NCBI GenBank assembly: GCA_003221515.1
Contig: QHSI01000109.1
Coordinates: forward strand, 58,532 to 122,531
Source: Candidatus Rokuibacteriota bacterium
GTDB taxonomy: Bacteria; Methylomirabilota; Methylomirabilia; Rokubacteriales; CSP1-6
Direction: 5' to 3'
Length of the DNA: 64,000 bases
In this document: one piece after another, positions 1 through 9,236 of the stretch
Numbering within the stretch: position 1 is the stretch's first letter
Layout of the letters: every line of letters starts with the position of its first letter
Program-made: the position numbers and the translations under genes
Notes under the pieces: generated by a model
What the model saw: only the letters and a program-made list of their open reading frames with translations
The model's database searches: none
Told to the model about the DNA's origin: nothing

Positions 1-600
1 CCGACCCGCGCCGGGATTCAGGACGACGAGCCGATCGCGCGACCTGAGACCCTTCCGGCCGAGGACGCCGTCCACGCGCTCCTCGGCCGCCTCGCTGGTC
101 GGCAACGAGAACTCGACCGCGGCGGCGCGCACGCCCAGCGGCTCCACCAGCGAGAGATACCGGTCGACGACGTGGTGGGCCGTCGGCGGCGGCGTCACGC
201 GGCGGTTCGTGAAGAGCGTGTTCAAGGACTCGCGGCACTGCGATGCCGCGAAGCCGATCCGTAGCGGAGCCCGCGTCGCGGCGGTGATCACCCCGCTCTT
301 GACCAGACCTTGCAGATCGATCGCCACGTCGAACCGCGACGCGCGCAGGTGGCGTCCGAGCGCGACCAGCGCGCCCGTCGTCTCCGCGACGCCCAGTGGC
401 GAGCGGGGCCGACGCCAGCCGCGGGTGTCGACGGGCACCACCTCGCTCAGCGCCGCGTTCCCGCGCAGTACGGCCGCTTCGCGGCGCTCGACGATCCAGG
501 CGATCCGCGCCTGGGGCAGCGCCGCGCGGAGGGCGGCGGCCACCGGCAGCGCGTGGACGACGTCGCCGATCGAGGAGAGCTTGACGAGCGCGATGTTCAT
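1..600 (-). CDS. waaC: Lipopolysaccharide heptosyltransferase I, GT9 family (3' end outside window)
   Basis: The first 200 codons are visible and the C-terminal part lies beyond position 1. The protein starts [19 protein letters not shown], the GT9 heptosyltransferase N-terminus with the glycine-aspartate loop after the first strand. It continues with [14 protein letters not shown], typical of WaaC (acceptor side), and ends near VVLNPGAG at the start of the nucleotide-sugar domain. By family it would add the first L-glycero-D-manno-heptose to Kdo2-lipid A at the cytoplasmic face of the inner membrane. Its ATG overlaps the hldC stop by four bases (ATGA), so it is translationally coupled to the ADP-heptose genes that make its donor. 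WaaC rather than WaaF is chosen because a clear WaaF lies at 7.2-8.2 kb. Confidence 0.85.
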   Translation of the reverse strand, partial: MNIALVKLSSIGDVVHALPVAAALRAALPQARIAWIVERREAAVLRGNAALSEVVPVDTRGWRRPRSPLGVAETTGALVALGRHLRASRFDVAIDLQGLVKSGVITAATRAPLRIGFAASQCRESLNTLFTNRRVTPPPTAHHVVDRYLSLVEPLGVRAAAVEFSLPTSEAAEERVDGVLGRKGLRSRDRLVVLNPGAGR

Positions 601-1061
601 CGGAACTGCTCGACGATGCGGGCGATGAGATCGCGCGACGAATGGTCCTTGGGATCGCCGACGATCTCGACGCGGCCGCCGACCTTCTGCACCGTCGCCG
701 CTTCGGGCACCGAGCCGGCGCCATAGTCCGTCCCCTTGGCGTGGACGTGGGGCCGGAGCGACGCGACCAGTTGGTCGGCGGTGTCCTCCTCGAACACGAC
801 GACGTGATCGACCTCGCGGAGCGCCATCAAGATCTCGGCGCGCTCGGTCGCCGGCACCAGCGGGCGTCCCCGTCCCTTCAGGCGCGCCACCGCGGCGTCC
901 GAGTTGATCCCGACGAACAGGACGTCGCCGAGATTTCGGGCCGCGCGCAGGTAGCGGACGTGACCGACGTGGAGCAGATCGAAGCAGCCGTTGGCCAGCA
1001 CGATGCGCTTGCGCTCGGCCCGGAGGCGGTCGGCCAGCGCAACCGCCTCGTCAAGCGTCAA
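597..1061 (-). CDS. hldC: D-glycero-beta-D-manno-heptose 1-phosphate adenylyltransferase
   Basis: This 154-residue nucleotidyltransferase of the cytidylyltransferase fold has [10 protein letters not shown] at residues 25-34 (HVGH is the nucleotide-binding HxGH motif) and [18 protein letters not shown] further on, as in RfaE domain II. It transfers AMP from ATP to heptose 1-phosphate, giving ADP-heptose. The length matches the stand-alone adenylyltransferase (HldC/RfaE2) rather than the two-domain HldE. The kinase half is encoded separately just upstream and its 3' end overlaps this gene by 11 bases, so the two may be a split HldE or the ancestral unfused state. It is followed by waaC through an ATGA overlap. 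Confidence 0.9.
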   Translation of the reverse strand: MTLDEAVALADRLRAERKRIVLANGCFDLLHVGHVRYLRAARNLGDVLFVGINSDAAVARLKGRGRPLVPATERAEILMALREVDHVVVFEEDTADQLVASLRPHVHAKGTDYGAGSVPEAATVQKVGGRVEIVGDPKDHSSRDLIARIVEQFR

Positions 1062-2055
1062 GGCCGAGCGCCTGCCGAAGCTCCGCGCGTGAAACCGTTC
1101 CGGTGCCGCGCTTCATCACGACCACGCCGCCCGCGACGTTCGCCAGCGACGCGGCTTCGATGGGCGTGGCACCGGCCGCCAGCGCCAGCGTGAACGTGCT
1201 GATCACCGTGTCGCCGGCGCCGGTGACGTCGGCGATCTCGTCGGTGCCGTGGATGGGGATGAACGTGGTGGCGCCGTCGCGCTCGAGCAGTGCCATGCCG
1301 CGGCTGCCCCGCGTGATCAGGAGGATGCGCGCATCCAGCCGCTCGAGCAGGTGCCGCCCGGCCTTCTCGACCGCGCGCTCGTCGTCCACCGGCACGCCGG
1401 TGAGCTGCTCGAGCTCGGCCTCGTTGGGCGTGGCCACCGTCACGCCGCCGAATCGCGGGAGGTGGTAGCGGCTGTCGACACTGACGATCGCGTTGGCGCT
1501 GCGGGCGATCTTCTTGACGCACTCGAACAGGCGCGGCGTGACGGTGCCGTAGCCGTAGTCCGAGATCACGATCGCGGCGGCGCCGACCGCCAGCGCGTTG
1601 AGCCGATCGACCAGCGCGTCCTCGGTGGTGGGCTGCGGCTCGCCGGCCGGCTCGCGATCGAGGCGGACCACCTGCTGGCGGGTGGCCTGGTAGCCGCCGG
1701 CCATGATGCGCGTCTTCACGGGCGTCCGCCGACCGCGCTCGACCACGACGCCGTCGGTGGAGATCCCGTCGCTCTGGAACAGCGCGTGGAGCTCCTCGCC
1801 GGCGCCGTCCGCGCCGATCACGCCGATCGGCACCACCCGGGCGCCGAACGCGTGCACGTTGTGGGCCGCGTTCGCCGCGCCGCCGAGCAGCACCTCGCGC
1901 TCGGAGAATCGCAGGATGAGCACCGGCGCCTCGCGCGAGATGCGGGCCGGCTTGCCGAAGAGATACTCGTCGGCGATCAGATCGCCGAGCACGACGACGA
2001 CCGGCCGGTCGAGCCGATCGATGACCGCCCGCATTCCCGGAGTCGCCACGGTCAC
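1051..2055 (-). CDS. hldA: D-glycero-beta-D-manno-heptose-7-phosphate kinase
   Basis: This is a PfkB/ribokinase-family sugar kinase of 334 residues. The N-terminus [14 protein letters not shown] and the C-terminal anion-hole motif DVTGAGDT (about residues 276-283, containing the catalytic Asp) identify RfaE domain I/HldA, which phosphorylates heptose 7-phosphate at C1. I chose the GTG at 2055 because it forms a GTGA overlap with the gmhB stop. An in-frame ATG eight residues... slightly further in ([11 protein letters not shown]) is an alternative, and longer starts would run deep into gmhB. With gmhB and hldC it makes the complete heptose 7-phosphate to ADP-heptose route; gmhA and hldD are not in this window. 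Confidence 0.9.
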   Translation of the reverse strand: MTVATPGMRAVIDRLDRPVVVVLGDLIADEYLFGKPARISREAPVLILRFSEREVLLGGAANAAHNVHAFGARVVPIGVIGADGAGEELHALFQSDGISTDGVVVERGRRTPVKTRIMAGGYQATRQQVVRLDREPAGEPQPTTEDALVDRLNALAVGAAAIVISDYGYGTVTPRLFECVKKIARSANAIVSVDSRYHLPRFGGVTVATPNEAELEQLTGVPVDDERAVEKAGRHLLERLDARILLITRGSRGMALLERDGATTFIPIHGTDEIADVTGAGDTVISTFTLALAAGATPIEAASLANVAGGVVVMKRGTGTVSRAELRQALGLDA

Positions 2056-2633
2056 GACCACTGGCCCTCGATCGCCCACTCGACCGCGCCGAGCAGGTCC
2101 TCGGCCACGTGGTCGGGCGTCACCGGCAGCGCGTCGCGCCGGTATTCCCACTCGCCCAGTCCGTAGCCCGTGAGGACGAGAACGGCCCGCGCGCCCACGG
2201 CGCGGGCGGCCTCGAGGTCCGAGCCCTTGTCGCCGACCAGCGTCGCGCGGGAAAGATCGAGCCCGAGCTCCGCGGCCGCACGCAGGAGCAGCCCGGGCTT
2301 CGGCTTGCGGCAGTCACACGCCATCCGGTACGGCGGCGCGCCTTCCGTCGGATGATGCGTGCACACGTAGACGCCGTCCAGATGGGCGCCGTCGTCCTTG
2401 AGCTGGGAAACGAGCGCGGCGTTGACCGCGGCCAGGATCTCCTCGGAGAAGTATCCGCGAGCGAGGCCCGCCTGGTTCGTGACGACGACCGCGGCGACGC
2501 CCGCGCCGTTCAGCCGGCGAATTGCCTCGGCCGATCGCGGCAGGAGTCGAAGGCGTCGTGGGTGATTGACGTACCCGACTTCCTCGGTGAGCGTCCCGTC
2601 ACGATCCATGAAGACCACGGGCCGACAGACCAC
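2052..2633 (-). CDS. gmhB: D-glycero-beta-D-manno-heptose-1,7-bisphosphate 7-phosphatase
   Basis: This 193-residue HAD-superfamily phosphatase has the nucleophile motif DRDGT at residues 10-14 and TNQAGLARG as the second motif. A zinc-binding Cys/His loop (CTHHP followed by CDCRKPKPG) and a C-terminal VGDKGSDLEAA acidic motif are diagnostic of the GmhB/HisB-N group. It removes the 7-phosphate of heptose 1,7-bisphosphate between the HldA and HldC steps. A histidinol-phosphatase role is possible for this fold, but the neighbours hldA, hldC and waaC make the heptose role far more likely. The gene lies 31 bases downstream of a GT4 gene. Confidence 0.9.
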   Translation of the reverse strand: MVCRPVVFMDRDGTLTEEVGYVNHPRRLRLLPRSAEAIRRLNGAGVAAVVVTNQAGLARGYFSEEILAAVNAALVSQLKDDGAHLDGVYVCTHHPTEGAPPYRMACDCRKPKPGLLLRAAAELGLDLSRATLVGDKGSDLEAARAVGARAVLVLTGYGLGEWEYRRDALPVTPDHVAEDLLGAVEWAIEGQWS

Positions 2634-2664
2634 AGACGAAGTGTATGCTCGGAGCGCTGATTTC

Positions 2665-3774
2665 TCAAGGAAAATCGCATCTTGCGGGGCTCAGGCGCTC
2701 GTAGACACGCTGGAACGCGCCGACCTGAGCTCCGTACGTGAAGGGCTCCGCCGACCGGCGAGCCGCCTCGCCGACGTCACGCGTCGCGCCCTCGCGGAAG
2801 CGCGCGAGCCCCGCGGCGACGGCCGAAGCGTCGGTCGGATCGACGACCGCGCCGTTGAGGCCGTCGGCGATCACCTCCGCTCCCCCGGCCCTGGCGCTGG
2901 CAACCACGGGGAGACCCGACGCGAGCGCTTCGAGGTGCACGTTGCCGAACGGCTCGTAGCGGCTCGGCAGCACGACCAGGTCGGCCGCCGCGTACCAGCG
3001 CTCCGGGTCGGGCCGGGCGCCGAGCCACGCGATACGCGGGCCGACGCCCACGCGCGCCGCCATCGCGCGATAGGGCCGGGCATCGCCTTTGCCGACGACC
3101 AGGAGGCGGCTCTCGCGATCGGACAGCGCCGCGAACGCTTCGATCGCCGTCGCGAGTCCCTTGCGCTCGAACCCGCTTCCAACGAAGAGCACGGTCCAGG
3201 CGCCGGGCGGCACGCCCGCTTCGGCGCGCGCGGCGGCGCGATGCGTGACGCGGTTGCGGGGGTGAAACCGCTCGAGGTCGACACCGTTGTACACGACCGT
3301 CAGGCGCTCGGTCGCCACACCGTAGAGCAACTCGATCTCGCGCCGCCCCGCGTCGGCGATCGCGACGATCTGCGGCGTCCGCACGAAGACGCGACGCTCG
3401 AGGGCCAAGACGATGCGGTGATAGAGCCCACGGGCGCGCGGGCGATTCTCGCTGGCCAGATACGCGCGGTGGCAGCCTTCACCCGCGCGGTAGACGTCCT
3501 GTCGCAGCGTGCGCTCATGGCTCTGGATGACGTCCCAACTTCCGCGCGCCGTCGCGATACGCGCGTTCATGGCTATCGCCAGCACACGCGCCGCCGCGGG
3601 CAGCGGCGGCAACGGCAGCGTGTGGAGCGTCACACCCTTCATCGGCGCCTGGCCGCGCGGGGTCAACAGGTGCACGTCGTGGCCGTGCTCGACGAGCGCG
3701 GCGACGAGGCCCGCCGTCGCGCGCTCGACGCCGCCGTGGAACGCGAACGGGCGGGCGATGATCAGAAGCTTCAT
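2665..3774 (-). CDS. Glycosyltransferase family 4 (WaaG-like LPS core transferase)
   Basis: This 369-residue GT-B protein starts MKLLIIARPFAFHGGVERAT, with the glycine loop after the first strand. It carries VYNGVDLERFHPRNR at the domain hinge, FVGSGFERKGL, and the EX7E-type nucleotide-sugar motif YEPFGNVHLEALASG. AGEGCHRAYLA and YHRIVLALERRVF resemble WaaG, which adds the first glucose to heptose II of the LPS outer core; the sugar here cannot be read from sequence. It is the last of four consecutive GT4 genes and sits directly upstream of gmhB, fitting core-oligosaccharide assembly at the cytoplasmic membrane face. Confidence 0.8.
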   Translation of the reverse strand: MKLLIIARPFAFHGGVERATAGLVAALVEHGHDVHLLTPRGQAPMKGVTLHTLPLPPLPAAARVLAIAMNARIATARGSWDVIQSHERTLRQDVYRAGEGCHRAYLASENRPRARGLYHRIVLALERRVFVRTPQIVAIADAGRREIELLYGVATERLTVVYNGVDLERFHPRNRVTHRAAARAEAGVPPGAWTVLFVGSGFERKGLATAIEAFAALSDRESRLLVVGKGDARPYRAMAARVGVGPRIAWLGARPDPERWYAAADLVVLPSRYEPFGNVHLEALASGLPVVASARAGGAEVIADGLNGAVVDPTDASAVAAGLARFREGATRDVGEAARRSAEPFTYGAQVGAFQRVYERLSPARCDFP

Positions 3775-3789
3775 TGGAGCATGCGCGTT

Positions 3790-4935
3790 TCAGCGCTCGC
3801 GGTGTGTGTGACCGGCACGCGGCGCCAGGCTGTCGATCAGCGGGAACAGGGTCGCGCGCGCCGCGCGGAAGCTGTAGCGGGCGTCGCAGCGCTCGCGCGC
3901 GCGCCGGCCGAGCGCGGCGGCCTCGTCGGCGTTCTCCAGGAGCCGACGGATCGCGCCGGCCAGCGCGAGGACGTTCCCGGGCGGCACCAGACACCCGCAG
4001 CCGTCGAGGATCTCCGGGATCATCGAGACCGTCGTCGAGACGATGGGACGCGCGAGGGCCATCGCGTCGAAGAGCTTGGCGGGCACCTGGCCGAGCGTGT
4101 CCGTCGTCGCGCGCTGCGGGATCGCGACGACGTCGGCGGCGACGAGGTAGCGGGGCACGTCGTCGAACGGGATCTCCCCGATCATTTTCACGTGCCCGAG
4201 CCCGGACCAGGGCCGCGCCCGCGCGCTGGCGGGATCGACGCCGACCAGCACGAGGACCACGCCCGATCCCGCGAGCCCGACCGCCTCGACCAGATCGTCG
4301 AGGCCCTTGTGCTGCCGCGGCGTTCCCAGGAACATGACGACCTTGCGTGTGTCCACCTCCAGTCGGGCCCGCGACGCGGCGCGGTCGTAGCGGGCCGGGT
4401 CCCAGGCTTCGGTGTCGCGCACGTGGGGCAGCAGCGTGCCGCCGAAGCGTTGCTCGAGGAAGCGCGAGGCCACGGTGACGGCGTCGGCGCGGTCCACGAA
4501 CTTCTCGGCCAGCCACGTCCACGAGAGCCCGTTGGGATCGCTGAGGTTGAGCGCGCGCCCCACACGGCCCCACGCGCCGGAGTGATAGAAGAAGCCGAGC
4601 TCCCAGTCGTCGATGTCCAGCACCAGTGGCCGCCGACGATGGCGTCGCGCGAGCAGTGCGAGCCCGAAGCTCGTCGGCCGTGGCTTGGACGCGACGAGGA
4701 CGTCGCCGTCGACGAGGTCGAGGACGTCCCGCACGCGCCGGGCGAACCCTGGATAGCGCCCGGCGCTCACCCCACGATACTTGACGGCGCCGTCGCGCAC
4801 CGGCGCCCAGACGCCGTCGCCGAACTCGGGCCCGACGACGTCGACTTCGTAGCGCGGCGCCAGCAAGCGAGCGAGCAAATCGGCGCGGCCCGTCGCGTTG
4901 TCGGACAGGTCGAACGCGAGGACGGAGATCTTCAC
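3790..4935 (-). CDS. Glycosyltransferase family 4, probable LPS core or surface glycan assembly
   Basis: The protein has 381 residues with a GT-B fold. The N-terminus MKISVLAFDLSDNATGRADL is less canonical than in its neighbours. The C-terminal half has VVMFLGTPRQHKGLDDL, a GT4 donor-domain start, and the region FDAMALARPIVST where EX7E glutamates usually lie; here the first position is aspartate (KLFDAMA), so the motif is weakly conserved. LDIDDWELGFF in the N-terminal domain is seen in glycosyltransferases acting on lipid-linked or LPS acceptors. It starts with an ATGA overlap with the upstream GT4 stop. The substrate is unknown. Confidence 0.75.
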   Translation of the reverse strand: MKISVLAFDLSDNATGRADLLARLLAPRYEVDVVGPEFGDGVWAPVRDGAVKYRGVSAGRYPGFARRVRDVLDLVDGDVLVASKPRPTSFGLALLARRHRRRPLVLDIDDWELGFFYHSGAWGRVGRALNLSDPNGLSWTWLAEKFVDRADAVTVASRFLEQRFGGTLLPHVRDTEAWDPARYDRAASRARLEVDTRKVVMFLGTPRQHKGLDDLVEAVGLAGSGVVLVLVGVDPASARARPWSGLGHVKMIGEIPFDDVPRYLVAADVVAIPQRATTDTLGQVPAKLFDAMALARPIVSTTVSMIPEILDGCGCLVPPGNVLALAGAIRRLLENADEAAALGRRARERCDARYSFRAARATLFPLIDSLAPRAGHTHRER

Positions 4936-6056
4936 GCGGCCCCGAGGGCCAGCAGGCTCACGTAGCGCGCCTCGAGGGCGGCGGCGACGTGCGCGCCCGA
5001 GTACCGCGACTCGACGAGTCGCCGTCCGCTCCGGCCCAGCCGCACGCGCGCTTCCGGATCACGCGCGAGACGCGCGAGGGCGTCGGCGAGCGCCGTGGCG
5101 TCGCCGGCCGCCACGAGCGCGGCGTGCTCGCCGTCGGCCAGGACCTCGGGCACGACGCCGACCCGCGACGCGACCAGCGGCCGCCCCGCGGCCAGGCACT
5201 CGAAGACGACTCGCGACATGCCGTCGGACTCGAGCGGGACGTAGAGCGCCACGTCGAGCGCCGCCATCGCCGCGGGCAGGTCGTCGACGAAGCCGCCGAT
5301 ACTGATCTGCGGCTCGAGTCCGGCCCGGCTGATCCGGGCGCGCAGCGCTTGCTCGCGACCTCCGCGACCGAGGAAGACGAAGCGAAGGCGAACGCCGAGC
5401 GCGTTGAGCCGGGCGGCGGCCTCGATCACGACCTCGTGCCCTTTCATGACGCGAAGGCCCGCGATCATCCCGACCAGGAGGGTGTCCTCTCGGCCGCCCA
5501 GCGATCGATAGACCTCGCCATCGCGCGGTTGAGGTCGGTAACGCTCGGTGTCGGCCCCTCCCGGGAGCGCGGCGACCCGGTCCGGGTCGACGAGCCCGGC
5601 GGCGAGATACTGCCGCCGGATCGCGTCGGTCACCGTCACGACGAGCGCGGTCGCCTGACGATAGAGCCAGCGGTTCGCCGCGTGCGGTCTCACCGCCTGC
5701 GCGATGTGACGGGTCCTGACGAGCGGCCGTGGCGTGGGCGCCAGCCGGTTGGCCACGGCGGCGAGCCAGTGCTCCTTGCCTCGGTGGACGTGGACCACAT
5801 CGGCCGTCGTGAGCATGTCGCGCAGACGCCGGACGTCCTGTCCGTCGCTCACGGGCTGTACGCCGCCGGCCAGCGCGAGGGTCGTCACGCGCTGGACACC
5901 CTCCGCGCGCGCGCGATCGATCACCTTCGCCTCGGTCCCGGCGCGGCAGGCGAGCGTCACGACGTGGCCGCGCCGCTCGAGCTCGCGCGTGATCCGGGCC
6001 GCCCAGTAGGCGTCGGACGACCATCCGCGGCAGGACATGAGCTGGAGGACTCTCAC
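4932..6056 (-). CDS. Glycosyltransferase family 4
   Basis: This is a 374-residue GT-B enzyme. RVLQLMSCRGWSSDAYWAAR opens the acceptor domain, HVHRGKEHWLA and GGADTERYRPQPRDG mark its end and the hinge, and the donor domain has GMIAGLRVMKGHEV and the EX7E-like stretch ESDGMSRVVFECLAAGRP. I chose GTG at 6056 because it overlaps the preceding stop as GTGA and begins right at the first beta strand; the longer frame reading upstream has no homology-like content. It is similar in length and organisation to the next gene upstream, and the two may be an old duplication. Acceptor and donor sugar are not identifiable. Confidence 0.8.
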   Translation of the reverse strand: MRVLQLMSCRGWSSDAYWAARITRELERRGHVVTLACRAGTEAKVIDRARAEGVQRVTTLALAGGVQPVSDGQDVRRLRDMLTTADVVHVHRGKEHWLAAVANRLAPTPRPLVRTRHIAQAVRPHAANRWLYRQATALVVTVTDAIRRQYLAAGLVDPDRVAALPGGADTERYRPQPRDGEVYRSLGGREDTLLVGMIAGLRVMKGHEVVIEAAARLNALGVRLRFVFLGRGGREQALRARISRAGLEPQISIGGFVDDLPAAMAALDVALYVPLESDGMSRVVFECLAAGRPLVASRVGVVPEVLADGEHAALVAAGDATALADALARLARDPEARVRLGRSGRRLVESRYSGAHVAAALEARYVSLLALGAA

Positions 6057-7171
6057 CAGAGGTCCTGGTAGACGCGCTCCACCGTCTGGACGGAGCGGTC
6101 GGCGCTGAAGTCGCTCTCCGCCCGCGCCCGCGCCGCGGTGCCCATCGCGCGGCCGCGCCCCGGATCCGCGAGGATCTCGCCGAGCGCTTGCGCGACCGTC
6201 TCCGGGTGATCGTCGTCGACGAGGAGTCCGGTCTCGCCGTGCAGGATCGTCTCCGGGAGCGCGCCGACCTTGCGCGCGATCACCGGCCGCCCGGCGGCCA
6301 TCGCCTCCAGCGCCGCCCGACACGAATCGTCCGAGCCGGCCGCCATGAGCGCGAAGCAGTCGGCGGCGGCGAGGACCAAGGGCAGGTCGCGGTCCCGATA
6401 GCCCGTGAAGATCACGTGCTGCTCCAGCTCGAGGTCGGCGACGAGCTGCTCGAGGCGTCCGCGCGTCTCCCCTTTCCCCACGAGCAGCAGACGCGCCCGC
6501 GGCAATCTCCGCACGAGCAGGCGGAAGCCCGAGAGCAAGAGCTCGTGGCCACGGTTGGTGGCCAGACGCGCGACCGACACGACGACGGGCGCGTCGCCGA
6601 GCTTGAACTCCTCCCGGATCGGCGACGGATCGGCGTCGGCGGTGAAGCGAGTCAGGTCGACCGCGCCCGGGATCCAGAAGACGCGCTCCGATGGGATCCC
6701 GGCCTCGACGCAGCGGGCCTCGATCTGGCGTGAGACCGCGAACGCGGCGCCGGTGCGGCGGTAGAGCGACGCGGCGAGCCGGTCCCGCTTGACCGCGCGC
6801 AAGTTGTGGAACGTTCTCACGACGGGCGGGCGGCCACCCCCGGCGCGCCGGGGGCGCGCCAGGACCGCCAGCCAGTGGTCGTGCGAGTGGTGCGTGTGGA
6901 CCACGTCCACGCCTTCGTCACGGATGATCGCGCGAAGCCTCAGCGTGGCGCGCGCGAGCGTGCGCGGCCCGGGGCGCGCGTCCAGGCGGAGCCCATCCAC
7001 CACCTCGATGCCGGCTTCTCTCGCCTTGGCCTCGAATCGATCGCCGGGAATGATCCCCAGCAGCACCCGGTGGCCGCGCGCGCGCAGGCCGGTCACGAGC
7101 TGGATGACGGGATCGGCGCTGCCGGTCCACCAGCGGTTCGCGGCCAGGTGCAGGATCGCGAGCGGCTTCAT
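6053..7171 (-). CDS. Glycosyltransferase family 4
   Basis: This 372-residue GT-B glycosyltransferase starts at ATG 7171, which overlaps the waaF stop by four bases. Visible signatures are LAILHLAANRWWTGSADP at the N-terminus (glycine-containing first loop), DVVHTHHSHDHWLAVLA, WIPGAVDLTRF at the hinge, VVSVARLATNRGHELLL and GSDDSCRAALEAMAAGRP (EX7E region, first position Asp). By position between waaF and other GT4 genes it most likely elongates the LPS core. It shares the VVHTHH/DVVHVH pattern with its downstream neighbour at 4.9-6.1 kb. No specific sugar can be assigned. Confidence 0.8.
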   Translation of the reverse strand: MKPLAILHLAANRWWTGSADPVIQLVTGLRARGHRVLLGIIPGDRFEAKAREAGIEVVDGLRLDARPGPRTLARATLRLRAIIRDEGVDVVHTHHSHDHWLAVLARPRRAGGGRPPVVRTFHNLRAVKRDRLAASLYRRTGAAFAVSRQIEARCVEAGIPSERVFWIPGAVDLTRFTADADPSPIREEFKLGDAPVVVSVARLATNRGHELLLSGFRLLVRRLPRARLLLVGKGETRGRLEQLVADLELEQHVIFTGYRDRDLPLVLAAADCFALMAAGSDDSCRAALEAMAAGRPVIARKVGALPETILHGETGLLVDDDHPETVAQALGEILADPGRGRAMGTAARARAESDFSADRSVQTVERVYQDLW

Positions 7172-8160
7172 GCCCACGCGGCGAGCAACGCGTCGACGCG
7201 CTGGCCCACGACCTCGGCGCTGATCCCCCGCATGCACGGGTGGTCGATCGGGCACTCGCGGTAGAAGCACGGCGCGCACGGCACCGCCCGGCTCACCACC
7301 GCCACCGGGCCGAGCGGCGCGGTGAGCGCGGGGTCGGTGGGGCCGAAGAGCGCAACGACCGGAGTGCCGAGCGCGGCGGCGAGGTGCGCGACCCCGGTGT
7401 CGCCGCACACGAGCGCCGAGATCTCGGTGAGCACCGCCGGCAGGAGCTCGGGGCTGTCGCGTCCCACGAGGCTCAGCGCGTGCGTGGCACGCAGCACGTT
7501 CGCGGCCGCCGGTTCATCCGAGGGCGCGCCGAGCAGCACGGGCAGCGCGCCGCGCGCCTCGGCGAGCCGGCAGAACTCGACGACGCGCTCGTGGACCCAG
7601 ACCTTCGCCGGCCCGTACGCCGCGCCGAGGTGAACGCCGATTCGGAGCCGCGCCTCCGGCGCGCCGCCCTGACGGAGGAGCTCGCGGGCCCGTCGCCGAG
7701 TGTCGGCGTGCGCCTCGGGCGGCGCCAGGCGCGGCTCGCGCGCCGGCGCGGACGCGCCCACGCGGCCGACCAGCAGCAGGTATTCGTCGATCTGGTGCAG
7801 ACGCGGCTCGGGCAGCGGAAGCGCGTCGGTGAGGAGCCAGCGGCGACCGTCGACGGCGAACCCGATCCGTCGCCGCGCTCGCCAGTAGACGGCCGCCGCG
7901 GCGGCCTCGAAGGAGTTGGGCAAGAGCACCACCGTGTCGGCCGCGAAATCTCGCACGACGTCGGCGGTCCGGATCCTTTCGCTCCACGAGCGTGGATAGG
8001 ACACGAGGACGTCACCGAGCCCCTGGCCGCCGAGGAGCTCGACCCACGGTCCGGCGAGCAGCACCCGGGCATCCGGAGACGCTTCCCGCAGCGCCCGCAG
8101 TGCCGGCACGGCCATGACGGTGTCGCCGAGCCAGTTCGGGAGTCGCACGGCAATCTTCAT
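7168..8160 (-). CDS. waaF: Lipopolysaccharide heptosyltransferase II, GT9 family
   Basis: This 330-residue GT9 protein begins MKIAVRLPNWLGDTVMAVPA, the WaaF hallmark. The C-terminal domain has LVCGDTGVAHLAAALGTPVVALFGPTDP, the ADP-heptose binding segment, followed by a cysteine cluster (PCAPCFYRECPIDHPCM) common in this subfamily. It adds the second heptose to the inner core. ATG at 8160 overlaps the lpxK stop (ATGA), and its own stop overlaps the next GT4 start the same way. Position directly after lpxK ties lipid A completion to core assembly. Confidence 0.9.
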   Translation of the reverse strand: MKIAVRLPNWLGDTVMAVPALRALREASPDARVLLAGPWVELLGGQGLGDVLVSYPRSWSERIRTADVVRDFAADTVVLLPNSFEAAAAAVYWRARRRIGFAVDGRRWLLTDALPLPEPRLHQIDEYLLLVGRVGASAPAREPRLAPPEAHADTRRRARELLRQGGAPEARLRIGVHLGAAYGPAKVWVHERVVEFCRLAEARGALPVLLGAPSDEPAAANVLRATHALSLVGRDSPELLPAVLTEISALVCGDTGVAHLAAALGTPVVALFGPTDPALTAPLGPVAVVSRAVPCAPCFYRECPIDHPCMRGISAEVVGQRVDALLAAWA

Positions 8161-9236
8161 GGGCACGCGCGGTGGAAGGCCTGGCGCCACGCGGGTTCGC
8201 CCGATTGCAACGCCAGGCGGATGCTGAGCACGTAGAGTGGCCGCCGAGGCAGTCGCAGCCGGCGCAGGCGGACCCAGTCTTTCTCGGTCGTGATGAGCGC
8301 GTCGACGCCGAGCTCGCCGGCGCGGGCGTCGAGCCGCTCCACATCGTCGGCCGAGTACCAGTGATGGTCGGCGAACTCCAGCAACGCCTCCACCAGGGCT
8401 CCGGTGGCCTTGAGCGTCTCGGCGAAGGCCGCTGGCGACGCGATCCCGGCGAACGCGACGACGCGCTTGCCGTCGAGCTCGGCGAGCCTGAGTGACCGCA
8501 TCCGGCCGGCCTCCCAGCACTCCGACGGCGTGATCACGCCTGACAGGACGGGAACCCGTGGGGCATACGCCCCGGCGGTTTCCAGCACCTCCCGCGCATC
8601 GGCGCCGGGCTGACCGGTGACCACGATCAGATCGGCTCGGGCGAGCGACGTGAGCGGCTCTCGCAGCGGTCCCGCCGGCAGCAGGCGCCCGTTGCCCCAG
8701 GGTCGCTGCGCGCGCGCCATGACGATCTCGAGGTCCTTCGTGAGGGTCCGATGCTGGAAGCCGTCGTCGAGGACGATCGCAGTCACGCCGAACTTCTCTA
8801 TGGCCAGCCGCGCAGCGTCGTGACGGTTCGAGCCGACCAGCACCGGGACGCCCGGCAGCCGCCGCGCGAGGAGAAACGGCTCGTCGCCCGCTTCCTCGGG
8901 ATCGAGGTGGATCGTCGCGGCGTCGGCGACGATCTGGACCCCGCGCGTGCTGCGCCCGTAGCCGCGGCTGACGACAGCTGGCCGGTGGCCGAGCTCGGCG
9001 AGCGTCTGCACGGCCACCTCGACGGCCGGAGTCTTCCCCGTTCCCCCGACGGTCATGTTCCCGATGGACACGACGCGGCACGGCAGCGCGCGCGACTTCA
9101 AGACTCCGTGGCCGTACAGCCACTCGCGTGCGCCGAGCAGTCCTCGGTAGCCGCCGCCGGCGACGGAGAGCAGCCGCGCTGGAGTGGGCGCGAAGCCCTC
9201 CTCCCATCCGCGGACGAAACGCTCCCGGGGGTTCAC
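8157..9236 (-). CDS. lpxK: Tetraacyldisaccharide 4'-kinase
   Basis: This 359-residue LpxK carries the P-loop GGTGKTP at residues 64-70, preceded by VVSIGNMTVG, and the conserved VSRGYGRS segment. It also has DDGFQHRTLTKDLEIVMA, which contains the family-specific DDGFQH motif around the catalytic Asp/His, and ITTEKDWVRL near the C-terminus. It phosphorylates the 4' position of the lipid A disaccharide at the inner membrane. The N-terminal hydrophobic stretch typical of LpxK is short but present around LLSVAGGGYRGLLG. Coupled by ATGA overlaps on both sides, to waaA upstream and waaF downstream. Confidence 0.95.
   Translation of the reverse strand: MNPRERFVRGWEEGFAPTPARLLSVAGGGYRGLLGAREWLYGHGVLKSRALPCRVVSIGNMTVGGTGKTPAVEVAVQTLAELGHRPAVVSRGYGRSTRGVQIVADAATIHLDPEEAGDEPFLLARRLPGVPVLVGSNRHDAARLAIEKFGVTAIVLDDGFQHRTLTKDLEIVMARAQRPWGNGRLLPAGPLREPLTSLARADLIVVTGQPGADAREVLETAGAYAPRVPVLSGVITPSECWEAGRMRSLRLAELDGKRVVAFAGIASPAAFAETLKATGALVEALLEFADHHWYSADDVERLDARAGELGVDALITTEKDWVRLRRLRLPRRPLYVLSIRLALQSGEPAWRQAFHRACP

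Noticed and set aside
2566..4965. 799-codon plus-strand open frame over the glycosyltransferase genes
   Set aside because: It is composed of Arg/Asp/His-rich low-information sequence and lies opposite two well-supported GT4 genes.
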